Source: Trueperella bernardiae
Lineage (GTDB): Bacteria > Actinomycetota > Actinomycetes > Actinomycetales > Actinomycetaceae
Direction: 5' to 3'
NCBI RefSeq assembly: GCF_001469025.1
Contig: NZ_LNIZ01000002.1
Span: 1 to 64,000, forward strand
Length of the DNA stretch: 64,000 nucleotides
This document shows, one piece after another, positions 44,049 through 53,890 of this stretch; within the stretch, counting starts at the first letter, position 1, and every line of letters starts with the position of its first letter. The notes beneath the pieces are model-generated. The model was given only the letters and a program-made list of their open reading frames with translations. It was not told where the DNA came from and ran no database searches. The translations under genes and the position numbers were made by a program.

Positions 44049-45142
44049 TAGGCATCCTTTCCGGCGGCGGCCTTGCGCTGGGCGTCGATCGCGTCCCACA
44101 GGCCGAGGAGGTACTGGGCGCCGAGGGCGCGGTCGTAGAGCGGGTAGCCCGGGCGGCCCGTCTCGCCCCAGATCATGCGACCGTGATCGGGGCGCACGTG
44201 AATGTCGGGCGCGTAGTCGTAGAGGGCCTCGACAATGGCGTGCATGTCGAGGTCGCCGTCGGCGGCCCAGTGCGCGGCCTCCTGAAACTTCTTCTCGCCC
44301 AGGTACTTGACGTTGCGGACGTGGGCAGCGGCGATCCGGCCGCGCTTGCCGAACTCGCGGAAGATCGCGGGGACGTCGTTGGCCGGGTTGGAGCCGAGCG
44401 AGCCCGAGCACAGGCACAGGGCGTTCGCGTCCGAGTCATTCAGCCCGCAGATCGCGTCGATGTCGTCGCGGTTCTTGTATGCGCGCGGGATGCCGAACAG
44501 GTCCCATGCCGGGTCGTCGGGGTGGCAGGCCATGCGGATGCCGACCTTCTCACACGTGGGGATGATGCCGTCGAGGAAGTACTTCCAGTTCTCGCGCAGT
44601 TTGTCCACCGTCATATCCTGGTAGAGGGCCATGACCTCGTCCAGGCGGGACAGGCGCTCGGGCTCCCAGCCGGGCAGGGTGAGCCCACCGGACTCCTCGG
44701 CCGTGCGCTGGACGATATCCTGCGGGGTCATGCCCTCGATGTCGGCGTGGTCGTAGTACAGGCAGGTCGAGCCGTCCTCGTTGACGTGGGCGAGCTCGGT
44801 GCGCAGCCAGTCGAACACGGGCATGAAGTTGTAGATGACCACCTTCACGCCGAACTCGGCCAGGTTCTCCAGGGTGGTGCAGTAGTTGGCGATGTACTCA
44901 TCGCGCGTGTCAAGGCCGAGCTTGATGTCCTCGTGGACGTTGACCGACTCGATCACCTCGCACTCGAGGCCGGCGGCGCGGACCTGGTCCATCATCTTCG
45001 CGATCTCCTCACGGGTCCACACCTCCCCCGCAGCGTACTGCGACAGGACACCCATGGTGCCGGTCATTCCGGGGATCTGCTTGATGTACTGGAGCGGGAT
45101 CGGGTCGAATCCTTCGCCGTACCAACGGAACGTCATCTTCAT
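44048..45142 (-). CDS. uxuA: Mannonate dehydratase
   Basis: A 364-residue TIM-barrel dehydratase that converts D-mannonate to 2-keto-3-deoxygluconate. Segments typical of UxuA are [64 protein letters not shown] and [13 protein letters not shown], which include the metal ligands. The ATG overlaps the uxuB stop, preceded by AAGGAG. It is the committed step between fructuronate reduction and the KDG kinase and aldolase downstream. Confidence 0.94.
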   Translation of the reverse strand: MKMTFRWYGEGFDPIPLQYIKQIPGMTGTMGVLSQYAAGEVWTREEIAKMMDQVRAAGLECEVIESVNVHEDIKLGLDTRDEYIANYCTTLENLAEFGVKVVIYNFMPVFDWLRTELAHVNEDGSTCLYYDHADIEGMTPQDIVQRTAEESGGLTLPGWEPERLSRLDEVMALYQDMTVDKLRENWKYFLDGIIPTCEKVGIRMACHPDDPAWDLFGIPRAYKNRDDIDAICGLNDSDANALCLCSGSLGSNPANDVPAIFREFGKRGRIAAAHVRNVKYLGEKKFQEAAHWAADGDLDMHAIVEALYDYAPDIHVRPDHGRMIWGETGRPGYPLYDRALGAQYLLGLWDAIDAQRKAAAGKDA

Positions 45143-46740
45143 GCGAGGGTCTCCTTCAGGGTGGTGCGGACGGCGCCCGGGCCGGCCACGAGTTTGGTGA
45201 ACAGTTCTTCCACGCGCAAGGCGAGCGGCGTGTCATAAAGGTTGGTGCCGAAAATGGCGGGGTTGGACAGGATGGGCTGAAGGGCCGCGTGGGCGTCCAC
45301 GTCCCCTCCGAGCTCGACACCGTCCAGGTGGGCCTGCAGCTCAGCCAGCAGCGGGTCCGGGGACGGGTCGAACGGCGCGCCATCGTCGTCGACAGCGAGC
45401 AGGTAGCGCATCCAGTTAGCGATCACCAGCGGGATCGCCACGAGTTCGCCCAGGTCACGGCCCTGCGCGAGGTATTTCTTGATGGTCTCCCCGAAGCGGA
45501 TGCCCACCTTCTGCGAGGTGTCCATCGCAATGCGGGCCGGGTCGTCGGGCAGGAAGCGGTTGGGGAAACGCACCTCGAGCACTTCGCGCAGGAAGTCCTC
45601 TGGGTTCACGATTCCGGGGTCGACGACGACGGGCAGGCCCTCCTTCCAGCCGAGCCGCTCGACCAGAGCCCGCAGGTCGGCGTCGCGCATCTCGGAGTCG
45701 ATCGTGGGGAAGCCGAGCAGCACGCCGGCGGTGGCGAGCGCGGTGTGGAGGGGGTTGAGGCAGGTGGTGACCTTCATGTTTTCGAAGTCGTCGCACACCT
45801 GGCGGGAGGTGAGGTGAACGCCGTGAGCGGCGAAATCCGGCACCTCGCCCACGAGCACGTCCTCAATAATGAGATATTCGGTAGGCTCGGCGTTGACGAA
45901 GCCGGCCAGCGGGGTGCGCCCGAGCATCTCGATGCCCATGTCCTCAAAGCCGAGGCCCGCAAGCTCCTCAGCCACGGAGGTGTTGGGGCGCGGGGTGATC
46001 TTGTCGATCACGGTGATGGGGAAGGCCACGCGGGCGGCGTCGTCGGCCCAGGCGAGCCCCTCGTTAGAGAGCTGGCCCGCCTCGTGCCAGCCGCGCATGA
46101 TGGTCATGACCGAGTCGCGCAGCTTGTCGCCATTGTGGGAGAAGTTGTCGAAAGAGATGACGTTGATCGGGGCGGCGCCGGCCTCGAAGCGGCGCACGAG
46201 CAACCCGGCCAGGTTCGCCATCGTGTTTGCATGGAAGCCGTGCGGGCCGGCGGCGATCGCCGCGAGCGCCTGCTCGGAAAGGTTGCCGGCCGAGTCGTGG
46301 ATGCCGTAGCCCTTTTCGGTGATGGTCATCGTGATGAGGGTGAGCTCGGGGTTGGTGACGATCTGGGTGAGGCGCTCGAAGTCCTCCGGGCGCTGCCAGG
46401 CCAGGCCCTCGGCGATGCCGGCGATCACGCGGTAGTCGCGCGAGCCGTCCGGGTTGAGGATGGTGGAGAGGGTCATGAGGTCGTGTTTGCCGAGTTGGAT
46501 GTCGAGCTCCGCGGGGTCCATCGGCACGACGGCGGTGATGGGCCAGCGATCGCCGGCGGCCAGGAGGTCGTGGGCGATGCGCGCCGGGAAGACGCGGAAG
46601 ATATTGCCGGGACCCAGGTGGATCCAGCGCGGGTTGGCCCGCCCGTCCGCCTGCATGGCGGCGACGTCGAAGGGCGGTAGCTGCACGCCGGCCACTTCGA
46701 AGGGGGCGCGGTCGCTTAGTCCTGCGAGATTCAGTTTCAT
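45139..46740 (-). CDS. uxuB: D-fructuronate reductase (mannitol dehydrogenase family)
   Basis: A 533-residue polyol dehydrogenase of the mannitol/fructuronate family. The N-terminal Rossmann region includes [20 protein letters not shown], later come [11 protein letters not shown] and [18 protein letters not shown], and [17 protein letters not shown] closes the catalytic domain. I chose ATG 46740, preceded by GGAGAG. The operon uxuB-uxuA-eda-kdgK gives the reaction: fructuronate plus NADH to mannonate. No uronate isomerase (uxaC) is in the window, so fructuronate must be formed by a gene elsewhere. Divergent from the IclR regulator. Confidence 0.9.
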   Translation of the reverse strand: MKLNLAGLSDRAPFEVAGVQLPPFDVAAMQADGRANPRWIHLGPGNIFRVFPARIAHDLLAAGDRWPITAVVPMDPAELDIQLGKHDLMTLSTILNPDGSRDYRVIAGIAEGLAWQRPEDFERLTQIVTNPELTLITMTITEKGYGIHDSAGNLSEQALAAIAAGPHGFHANTMANLAGLLVRRFEAGAAPINVISFDNFSHNGDKLRDSVMTIMRGWHEAGQLSNEGLAWADDAARVAFPITVIDKITPRPNTSVAEELAGLGFEDMGIEMLGRTPLAGFVNAEPTEYLIIEDVLVGEVPDFAAHGVHLTSRQVCDDFENMKVTTCLNPLHTALATAGVLLGFPTIDSEMRDADLRALVERLGWKEGLPVVVDPGIVNPEDFLREVLEVRFPNRFLPDDPARIAMDTSQKVGIRFGETIKKYLAQGRDLGELVAIPLVIANWMRYLLAVDDDGAPFDPSPDPLLAELQAHLDGVELGGDVDAHAALQPILSNPAIFGTNLYDTPLALRVEELFTKLVAGPGAVRTTLKETLA

Positions 46741-46777
46741 GCTTGGCTCTCCGTTGACCCTAGTCATTTATTTATGC

Positions 46778-46791
46778 GAAACGCTCGTTTC
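46778..46791. promoter_or_regulatory. Candidate KdgR/IclR-type operator
   Basis: GAAAC-GCTC-GTTTC is a perfect 5-bp inverted repeat 37 bp upstream of uxuB, in the region shared with the divergent IclR gene. KdgR-type IclR regulators recognise GAAAC..GTTTC-like palindromes. Assignment follows from motif form and position. Confidence 0.6.
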
Positions 46792-46933
46792 ATACACTTA
46801 AACAGTACCCTGTCCCTGTGACACAGTCACTAGTTTCATCATAGTGTGTCGAGCACAACATTCTCCGCGCAACCGAACGCAAGATTCCCCGCGTATTTCA
46901 TATGGTGGAACGGGCCGCGCTAGAATTAGCCGC

Positions 46934-47725
46934 ATGAGCACACCCAAACCACTGGCAAGCGTCAGCCGCGCCCTCTCGCTCGTGGAATACCTCGCCACCC
47001 GCGACCCCGACGGCACCGCACTTGTCACCATCGCCTCCGACCTCGGCCTCAACAAAGCCACCGTCTACAACACGCTTGCCACGCTACGCGACCGCGACTG
47101 GGTGGAACAAGACCCCGAAACCGGCTTCTACCGGCTCGGCGACGGCATCGCCCCCATCGCCGCCTACCGCACCTCCACCCGCCGCGCCGTGGACGAACTA
47201 CGCCCCTACCTTGAGAACATCGGGCGGCGCTTCAACGAACTCGTCCACCTCGGCCAACTTGTGGAAACCGACATCGTTTACCTCGACAAGGTCGAACCCG
47301 ACCGCCCCATCCGAGTCGTCTCCGCGGTCGGCCGCCACGCCACCGCCGTCACCACCTCGCTCGGCCGAGCCCTCATCGGCTCCTTCCCCGACCGCGACAA
47401 TCGCCTCCCCTGGTACTTCGAAACCCCCGACATCACCTCGCACACCAAGGCCGACCAGCGCACCCTCCACGACGCCGTCCTCGCCAACTTCACCCGCCTC
47501 GACCACGACGGGTGGACCGAAGAAATCGAAGAAAACGAAGTCGGCATCGCCTGCGTGGGCGTCCCGCTCCTCGGCCCGCGCAAAAACTTCGCCATCTCCA
47601 TCTCCGCCCCCGCCGAACGCATGACCCCCGACTATCGCGCCGAACTCGCCGCCGGCATCCGCGAAGAACTCGACCACCTCCCCTCGAACCTCCACCTCCA
47701 CACGCGCCCCATCGAGCGCCGATAG
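46934..47725 (+). CDS. IclR family regulator of the uronate operon
   Basis: A 263-residue IclR protein. The N-terminal winged helix (SVSRALSLVEYLATRD, LVTIASDLGLNKATVYNTLATL) is followed by an effector domain (LVHLGQLVETDIVYLDKVEPDRPIRV, TTSLGRALIGSFP, GIACVGVPLL). ATG 46934 is chosen because TAGAAT at 46921-46926 lies 7 bp upstream and no ribosome site exists, which fits a leaderless mRNA. Divergence from uxuB points to control of uronate catabolism, with KDG or KDPG as a plausible effector. Confidence 0.88.
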   Translation: MSTPKPLASVSRALSLVEYLATRDPDGTALVTIASDLGLNKATVYNTLATLRDRDWVEQDPETGFYRLGDGIAPIAAYRTSTRRAVDELRPYLENIGRRFNELVHLGQLVETDIVYLDKVEPDRPIRVVSAVGRHATAVTTSLGRALIGSFPDRDNRLPWYFETPDITSHTKADQRTLHDAVLANFTRLDHDGWTEEIEENEVGIACVGVPLLGPRKNFAISISAPAERMTPDYRAELAAGIREELDHLPSNLHLHTRPIERR

Positions 47726-47977
47726 GTTCACGACGCCGGTCGCGCGGCCTGCCGGGTAGCGCGGCTGGGGCTCGTGCGGCTCGGACTGTGCCGGTGCTGC
47801 TGGAACTAGTGCAACCGGCCGGGCCGGCGTCGTCGGCACCCCACACGCGACGTAACTTACAGCAGCGAGCTACGCCACGGCGGCGTCAGAAAACCCGCTA
47901 CAACAAGCGAAAACTCACGACACACGTAGGGCCCGCGGTGGACATCGGCGAGCGGGCGCGCACCTAATATGGGGAGC

Positions 47978-49900
47978 ATGCCAGGGAACACCGCGAACTC
48001 GTTTTCGAGGCCGTATCGTATCCGGGGCCTGGACGGCCTGCGCGCCATCGGAGCACTGTTTGTGCTCGTCTACCACCTGCTGCCGTCCGTGGGCGGGGCC
48101 GGGTTCATCGGGGTGGACGTCTTCTTCGTCATCTCCGGGTTCCTCATCACCGCGCTCCTGCTCAAAGAACACGACGCCACCGGCGTCATCGACCTGCCCA
48201 GCTTCCTCCACCGGCGCTACCGGCGACTCCTGCCCGCGGTGGTAGTCATGGTGGTGGTCACGCTCGCGCTCGGCCGACTCATCTCCGCCGACGCCGTCAC
48301 CCAGGCTCGCTGGCAAGCCTTCGGCGCGCTCACCGGCACCTACAACTGGTTCCAGGTGGCCAACGGGTCCAACTACTTCGAGGCGCAGTCTCCGCTACTG
48401 CTGAACAACATGTGGTCGCTCGCGGTGGAGCAGCAGTTCTACCTCGTGTGGCCCGTGGTAGTCATGGCGCTCTTGCTTGGCGCGCGGCGGTGGGTCGCGG
48501 GGCACGGGGGCGCGGGCGCGGCCGAACGGGACGCCCGTCGTGCGCAGATCGGAGTGATTGCGGGCATCGGCGTCATGTCACTGACGCTGCACGCGTGGCT
48601 CGCCGGCGGCGACGTCACCCGCGCCTACGTCGGCACCGACTCCCACATCTTCGGCCTCATGATCGGCGCCGGCATCGCATTCGCCCTGCCCGGCATCATG
48701 ACCGGCCGGCCGCGCACCGCCTCCCCCCTGTGGGGCGTGGGCAGCTGGGTGGCGCTCGCGGGCCTGACCGTGCTCACGTTCAACGTCCCCGACGCCTCCT
48801 GGTTCTACCCCTGGGGCATGCTGCTCGCGTCCGCACTGGCCGGGGTGGCCGTGCGGGGGATCCTGCCCGACGTCGTCGGCACACCCTCCGAGGCCCTCGC
48901 CGGGTTGCTCGAGTCGCGGGTCATGGTGTGGATCGGGCAGCGCTCATACGGCATCTACCTGTGGCACTGGCCCCTGTGGGTGCTCGCCGTCTACCACCTC
49001 CACATGCCGCGGCCGCTCGCGGCAGCCCTGGTGCTCGCCGTGTCGGTGGCCGCCGCGCACCTGTCCTATACCTACGTGGAGACGCCGATCCGCACCATGG
49101 GGCTAGTGGCCTGGGTGCGCTCCATGGGCAAGCTCCCCACCGTCACAACCGCGTGGCTCACCACCGGCGCGCTCGCGCTCGCGGCCACGTTCACGGTCGC
49201 GCTCGTCACCTCCCCCGACATGACCGAGGCCCAGGCCGCAGTCGCCGCCGGGAAGCACGCCCTCGCCTCGCACTCCGCCAAACCGGGTGACGGCGCTGGT
49301 GAAGCCGGAGGCGCTGGCGGGGCTGGAGCGGCTGAGCCGGGCGGGGCCGCTGGCACCGCTGCGCCCGAGCCCAGCGCCAAAGCGACACCCGAACCGGAAC
49401 CGACCGCCGCCCCCACGCCCAACACCGGCGCCGACATCACCATCATCGGCGACTCCGTCACCCTCGCCGCCGCACCCGCTCTGCTCGAGACGTTCCCGGA
49501 CGCCGTTGTGGACGGGGAGGTCTCCCGGTCGATCCGGGTGTTCAAGGGCATCGCCGAGGGATACGCCGCGCAGGGCAAGCTGCGTGGGACCGTGGTCATC
49601 TCACTGGGTACCAACGGCGCGATCTCGGTGGAGACCGCGCGTGACATCATGGACTACCTCGGGCCCGACCGCCACGTCGTGTGGGTGACCGCCGCCGCCC
49701 CGCACGCCGAATGGGTGCCGCAATCGAACGCCACGATCTCGCAGATCGCCGCCGAATACCCGGACCGCGTGCGGGTTGCCGACTGGGCCGCGATCGCCGC
49801 CGCCCACCCCGAACACCTCGCCTCCGACGGGATCCACCCCGGCGGTGAAGGCGGGGCCGAGTACGCGACCGAGGTCAAGCGGGCGGTCGACTCGTTCTGA
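47978..49900 (+). CDS. OafA/YrhL-type acyltransferase with C-terminal SGNH domain
   Basis: A membrane O-acyltransferase of 640 residues from ATG 47978 (643 from ATG 47969). The acyltransferase-3 domain has about ten helices, starting RIRGLDGLRAIGALFVLVYHL with the conserved YHL, then GVDVFFVISGFLIT, WSLAVEQQFYLVWP and YGIYLWHWPLWVL. After a Gly/Ala/Pro linker, an SGNH hydrolase-like domain runs to the C-terminus: IIGDSVTLAA (Ser), LGTNGA (Asn) and DGIHPGG (Asp/His). Such proteins move acetyl groups onto peptidoglycan, teichoic acids or surface sugars outside the membrane. TAATAT ends 7 bp before ATG 47978, favouring that start. The gap 47726-47977 upstream holds no gene I can support. Confidence 0.88.
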   Translation: MPGNTANSFSRPYRIRGLDGLRAIGALFVLVYHLLPSVGGAGFIGVDVFFVISGFLITALLLKEHDATGVIDLPSFLHRRYRRLLPAVVVMVVVTLALGRLISADAVTQARWQAFGALTGTYNWFQVANGSNYFEAQSPLLLNNMWSLAVEQQFYLVWPVVVMALLLGARRWVAGHGGAGAAERDARRAQIGVIAGIGVMSLTLHAWLAGGDVTRAYVGTDSHIFGLMIGAGIAFALPGIMTGRPRTASPLWGVGSWVALAGLTVLTFNVPDASWFYPWGMLLASALAGVAVRGILPDVVGTPSEALAGLLESRVMVWIGQRSYGIYLWHWPLWVLAVYHLHMPRPLAAALVLAVSVAAAHLSYTYVETPIRTMGLVAWVRSMGKLPTVTTAWLTTGALALAATFTVALVTSPDMTEAQAAVAAGKHALASHSAKPGDGAGEAGGAGGAGAAEPGGAAGTAAPEPSAKATPEPEPTAAPTPNTGADITIIGDSVTLAAAPALLETFPDAVVDGEVSRSIRVFKGIAEGYAAQGKLRGTVVISLGTNGAISVETARDIMDYLGPDRHVVWVTAAAPHAEWVPQSNATISQIAAEYPDRVRVADWAAIAAAHPEHLASDGIHPGGEGGAEYATEVKRAVDSF

Positions 49901-49934
49901 TTTCTGGGCAGCACACGCGGTTCTCAGGGCCCGT

Positions 49935-50011
49935 CCGACAGAAGTCGTGAAAATACCGGCTACCGATTCCTATAGACACTCGGTGGGCACCAGATTCACG
50001 ACTTATGGCGG
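49935..50011. repeat. Dispersed 77-bp repeat (family 1), copy C
   Basis: The element reads CCGACAGAAGTCGTGAAA...GATTCACGACTTATGGCGG with TACCGATTCCTATA in the centre. It lies in the convergent gap between the acyltransferase and nrdG. Same orientation as copy A. Confidence 0.8.
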
Positions 50012-50129
50012 CGCCACCGGGTATCAGGAGGGAATGACCCCGGCGCCTCCGGGTGCCGGACTGAAATTAGGCTGCCGGCACGGATTATCGGCGCCCGGGC
50101 AGGCGGCATTTGTGCCCGCGGCTCGGCGG

Positions 50130-50753
50130 CTAGTACTCGCCCCCGCGCCAGAGCACCGGCTCGGCGGCGTACTGCACACCCGAGCACTGCAGGTCGGCAT
50201 GAACACGGGAGGCCCGCAGGTCGATGATGCGCTGGTTGGCGGAGCCGCGGAAGGCGAGGTCGTGGTGGTAGAGACGCTGGATGAACGGCCCGTCCACGAG
50301 CACGTCCACGAGGTCGAGCAGCTCGCGCTTGTCGGGGGTGTCGGCCAGGAGCTGTTCGTAGGTGTAGCCGGTCCACACCCACACGTCGCGCGTGGCGGCC
50401 TCACCCGCGCCGAAGCGTTCGCGGAAGCGGCGCAACAACGGCAACAGGATCGGGGTGGCCAGCATCGGCTCCCCGCCCAGCAGGGACAGCCCGGCCACGT
50501 ACGGCTGGGCGACATTTGCGAGGATCCGCTCCTCAAGCTCAGTCGTGTAGGGTCGGCCATAGCGGAAGGACTGCGCCGCCTTGTTGTAACAATTCGGGCA
50601 CCGGAACGGGCACCCCGACACGTACAACGAGCAGCGCACCCCCTCCCCGTCCACAAAATTGAACGGCTTGTAGTCCGCGACATTCCCGGCGAACAGCGCC
50701 CGCCCGTCCCACTCGCAGGGGGCGGGGACGCTGACGCCATCGGCGTTAATCAC
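50130..50753 (-). CDS. nrdG: Anaerobic ribonucleotide reductase activating protein
   Basis: A 207-residue radical-SAM enzyme that uses S-adenosylmethionine to install the glycyl radical on NrdD. The [4Fe-4S] motif CPFRCPNC (CxxxCxxC) lies in LYVSGCPFRCPNCYNKA; SLLGGEPML and VWTGYTYEQLL follow. The GTG start overlaps the nrdD stop (GTGA), so the pair is translationally coupled. Oxygen-sensitive; active in anaerobic growth. Confidence 0.93.
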   Translation of the reverse strand: MINADGVSVPAPCEWDGRALFAGNVADYKPFNFVDGEGVRCSLYVSGCPFRCPNCYNKAAQSFRYGRPYTTELEERILANVAQPYVAGLSLLGGEPMLATPILLPLLRRFRERFGAGEAATRDVWVWTGYTYEQLLADTPDKRELLDLVDVLVDGPFIQRLYHHDLAFRGSANQRIIDLRASRVHADLQCSGVQYAAEPVLWRGGEY

Positions 50754-52900
50754 TCGCGGGCGTCCATGTGCTTGACGCGCGAGGAAATCTCCACGTGGCG
50801 GCCGTGGACCATCGGGCGCTTGACCGGGTTGCCGAGGTAGCCACAGGTGCGCTTGACGACGTCGCAGGTGTCCGGGTCGTCGTTACCGCACTCGGGGCAG
50901 GCGAAGCCCTCCGGCGTCGGGTCAAACTCGCCCTCGAAACCGCACTCGTAGCAGCGGTCGATCGGAGTGTTCGTGCCGAGGTAGGCCACGCGGTCGTAGG
51001 CGTAATCCCACACGGCCTCCAGCGCCTTCGTGTTGTGCGTCAGCTTCGGGTACTCGCAGTAGTGGATGAAGCCACCCTTGGTGAGCGGCGCATACTCGGC
51101 CTCGAAGTCGATTTTCTCGAACGGGGTGACCTTCTTGCGCACGTCGTAGTGGAAGGAGTTCGTGTAGTACTCCTTGTCCGTGACGTCCGCGATCACGCCG
51201 AACTTCTCCCGGTCCAGGCGGCAGAATCGGTCCGTGAGCGACTCCGACGGCGTCGAGTACACCGAGAACCAGTACGGGTAGCGCTCGCGCCACGCCTCCG
51301 CGTATCGGTTCATCGCCCGCAGGATCTCCAGCGTGAAGCCCTTTGCCTCCGGGTTGTCCTCCCAGTTCGGACCGTAGAAGAGGGTGGCCGCCTCGTACAG
51401 GCCGATGTACCCCATCGACACCGTTGCGCGGTGGCCGCGGAAAAACTTCTCCACGCCCGTCTCGCTTTCCTCCGCGCGCAGGCCGAACGCGCCGTAACGG
51501 TAGAGGATCGGGGCGTTCGCCGGAGTGGCGTCCTCGCAGCGCTTGATGCGGTAAAGCAGGGCGTCCTTGACGATCTGCATGCGCTCCTCGAAGATCTCCC
51601 AGAACGCGTCCTTGCTGCCGCGCGCCTCGATCGCGATGCGCGGGATGTTGAGGGTCACGACGCCGAGGTTGTTCCGGCCCGCGTTGATGGCCTCGCCGGT
51701 GGCGGGGTCCACCCACTTGGGCAGGAAGGAGCGGCAACCCATGGGGGCCTTGTAGTCGCCCTCGATCTGGACCAGGCGGTCATAGGAGAGCACATCCGGG
51801 TACATGCGCTTCGTGGAGCACTCGAGGGCTAGCTGCTTGATGTCGTAGTTCGCGTCCTGCGGGTCGAGGTTGACGCCGCGGCGCAAGCCCATGACCAGCT
51901 TGGGGAAGATCGCCGTGTGGCGGTCCTTGCCGATCCCGCCGATGCGGACCTGGAGGATCGCCTTCTGGATCTCGCGCTCAAACAGGCCCGTGCCCAGGCC
52001 GAAGCCGAGGGTGACGAACGGGGTCTGGCCGTTGGACGTGTAGAGGGTGTTGATTTCATACTCCAACGACTGCATCGCGTCGTAGATGTCCTTCTTTGTC
52101 TTCCCCAGGGCGTAGTCTTCGCGGCGCTCGGGCGCAACCCACTCCACGGCGTCGCGCATGTGCTTGTTGTAGTTGAGCTGGGCATAGGGGGCGAGGACCT
52201 CGTCGATGCGGTCCACCGACGTGCCGCCGTACTGGGAGGAGGCCACGTTCGCGATGATCTGGGCGATCTGGGCGGTTGCCGTGTTGATCGACTTCGGGGA
52301 TTCCACGCGGGCGTTGCCGATCTGGAAGCCGTTCGTCAACATGCCCGGGATGTCGATGAGGCAGCAGTTGGTCATCGGCTGGAAGGGGTTGTAATCGAGG
52401 TCGTGGAAGTGGATGTCGCCCTTGATGTGAGCGTTGGCCACCGGCTTGGGGAGCATGTGCTTCAGCGCGTAGGCCTTCGCCACCGAGCCGGCCGTGAGGT
52501 CACGCTGGGTGTTGAAGACCGTGGCGTCCTTGTTCGCGTTCTCGTTCACCACCGACTTGTCCCGGCTTAGCAGCTTGCCCACCGAGTGCTGGATGTCCAT
52601 CGTCTGGTTGCGCTCCACGTCCCGGTCGTGACGGTACTCGATGTAAGCGCGGGCCACCTCCGGGTAGCGCGAAGCCATGAGGTAGTCCTCCACCGCGGAC
52701 TGGATTGTGGGGATGTCAAGGTTCTCGGCGGGCAGGGAGGCGACCACCGCGTTCGTGGCCTGCGAGCAGAAGGCGTGATCCTCGAGCCCACGGTCATTCA
52801 TCGCCGCCTCAATGGCCCGGTAGATCTTCGACGCATCGAAGCGGACCGAGCGACCGTCCCGCTTAAGGACGCTGACGGTGGTGACGTCGATGAGTGACAT
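50750..52900 (-). CDS. nrdD: Anaerobic (class III) ribonucleoside-triphosphate reductase
   Basis: A 716-residue reductase that makes dNTPs under anaerobic conditions. The N-terminal ATP cone (VLKRDGRSVRFDASKIYRAIEAAM) provides allosteric control. The central barrel includes DIHFHDLDYNPFQPMTNCCL. The C-terminus has a zinc site (CYECGFEG...CPECGND) and the glycyl radical motif RTCGYLGNP with Gly687. ATG 52900 is chosen because KRDGRSVRF starts the ATP cone just after it; the longer upstream frame has no family match. Two NrdR-like boxes lie 110-156 bp upstream. Confidence 0.95.
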   Translation of the reverse strand: MSLIDVTTVSVLKRDGRSVRFDASKIYRAIEAAMNDRGLEDHAFCSQATNAVVASLPAENLDIPTIQSAVEDYLMASRYPEVARAYIEYRHDRDVERNQTMDIQHSVGKLLSRDKSVVNENANKDATVFNTQRDLTAGSVAKAYALKHMLPKPVANAHIKGDIHFHDLDYNPFQPMTNCCLIDIPGMLTNGFQIGNARVESPKSINTATAQIAQIIANVASSQYGGTSVDRIDEVLAPYAQLNYNKHMRDAVEWVAPERREDYALGKTKKDIYDAMQSLEYEINTLYTSNGQTPFVTLGFGLGTGLFEREIQKAILQVRIGGIGKDRHTAIFPKLVMGLRRGVNLDPQDANYDIKQLALECSTKRMYPDVLSYDRLVQIEGDYKAPMGCRSFLPKWVDPATGEAINAGRNNLGVVTLNIPRIAIEARGSKDAFWEIFEERMQIVKDALLYRIKRCEDATPANAPILYRYGAFGLRAEESETGVEKFFRGHRATVSMGYIGLYEAATLFYGPNWEDNPEAKGFTLEILRAMNRYAEAWRERYPYWFSVYSTPSESLTDRFCRLDREKFGVIADVTDKEYYTNSFHYDVRKKVTPFEKIDFEAEYAPLTKGGFIHYCEYPKLTHNTKALEAVWDYAYDRVAYLGTNTPIDRCYECGFEGEFDPTPEGFACPECGNDDPDTCDVVKRTCGYLGNPVKRPMVHGRHVEISSRVKHMDARE

Positions 52901-53009
52901 GATCTCTTCCCTTCTTTGAGCGCGCCCAGCCAAGGCCAATGCGTGCGGTGTTCTTGCTGTTGGGCCGCATTTAGCCGGTCGGCTACGCTTTCTGGGCATA
53001 TTCCAGAAA

Positions 53010-53056
53010 ACACAAGATGTGCCGTCTCGAAAAAACGCGAACACTACATATAGTAG
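53010..53056. promoter_or_regulatory. Pair of NrdR boxes upstream of nrdDG
   Basis: ACACTACATATAGTAG (53041-53056) fits the NrdR consensus acaCwAtATaTwGtgt closely. A weaker match, ACACAAGATGTGCCGT, sits at 53010-53025, exactly 31 bp (three helical turns) away, which is the usual spacing of NrdR box pairs. NrdR is the zinc-finger/ATP-cone repressor of ribonucleotide reductase genes; its own gene is not in this window. Confidence 0.75.
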
Positions 53057-53149
53057 TCGCTTTCGAATCACATGCATGTATTTTTCGCAGTGAGTTTCGC
53101 CCGCGACGTGTCTTCACGAACGCGATCCGCGCGCAACCGGGCCAAGCGC

Positions 53150-53878
53150 GGGCACGATGGGTGCCAACGATCTATGTCTTCTGAGGCGATCGGCGTGTCG
53201 CCGGGCCGGATGTTTGTGGCCCTACTAGTCAACTCCTCGCCACGCTGGCAGCATCAAGGATCCCCACGATCGCAGCCGCGCCATCGATCCACGGATTCCA
53301 CACACCGTGTTGGTGGCACCCTCGAAGGCGATCTTGAGCGCACGGCCGCCTGCCGCTCCGTGCAGGATCACCGTGGCGCCGCGCGCGTATACGCGAGCGG
53401 CCTGACCCGTAAAGACGACTTCCCCCATCTGCGTCTTCTCCGTCTTGGCGCCGGCGTGGTCGACGTAGGACGCACCATCTAGACCCTCAACCCGCACGCC
53501 CCTGATGTCGTCGACAGCTAGGTAGGTGTGGAGCGCTTCTTCGAACGACGTCGTCTCGTCACCTTGGTTGATGACCGTCAGTTTGAGCTCAAGCTCTGGG
53601 CCGAAGGTGACCTCGTAGCGCAACGCGAGGCCAAAGGCTCGGCCGGGGAAGGTTTGGGCGGGTAGGGAGCAGACCGCGGTCACGGAATCGCCCTGCATAG
53701 TGGAGCCGTCGAAGTCCCAGGGTGTGATACGCGCCGCGCCGTGCTTCGGCTGGGCTTGGCCGGTCCTGCCGGCGCCGAACCACGGATCCATTATCCGCAA
53801 TGAAAGTGCGCTCATTAAGCGGGCGCGGTCCAGCCACGAGTAATTCCATACAGTTCCTACCCCAAGCGCCCCACACAT
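53150..53878 (-). pseudogene. Decayed D-hexose-6-phosphate mutarotase (YeaD-like, aldose-1-epimerase fold)
   Basis: The main frame (53225-53878) encodes unmistakable family segments: DPWFGAGR, PKHGAARITPWDF, FEEALHTYLAV and VRVEGLDGASYVD. About 70 N-terminal residues of a normal 290-residue protein are missing or scrambled upstream of DPWFG. Near 53304 the frame breaks after TNTV: the expected WNPWID continues in a second frame, and ATNIRPGDTPIASED, which looks like the family C-terminus, is in yet another frame around 53165-53210. At least two indels are therefore needed. The enzyme interconverts hexose 6-phosphate anomers. A sequencing error cannot explain the N-terminal loss. Confidence 0.75.
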
Positions 53879-53890
53879 CTGGGCGCGCCG

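Noticed and set aside
47726-47977. Possible family 1 repeat between the IclR and acyltransferase genes
   Set aside because: Partial similarities are too short and lack the CCGACA/TGTCGG ends and the 77-bp length.
53043-53057. ACTAC-ATATA-GTAGT palindrome considered as a mobile-element end
   Set aside because: It fits the NrdR box consensus upstream of nrdDG and has a partner box 31 bp away.
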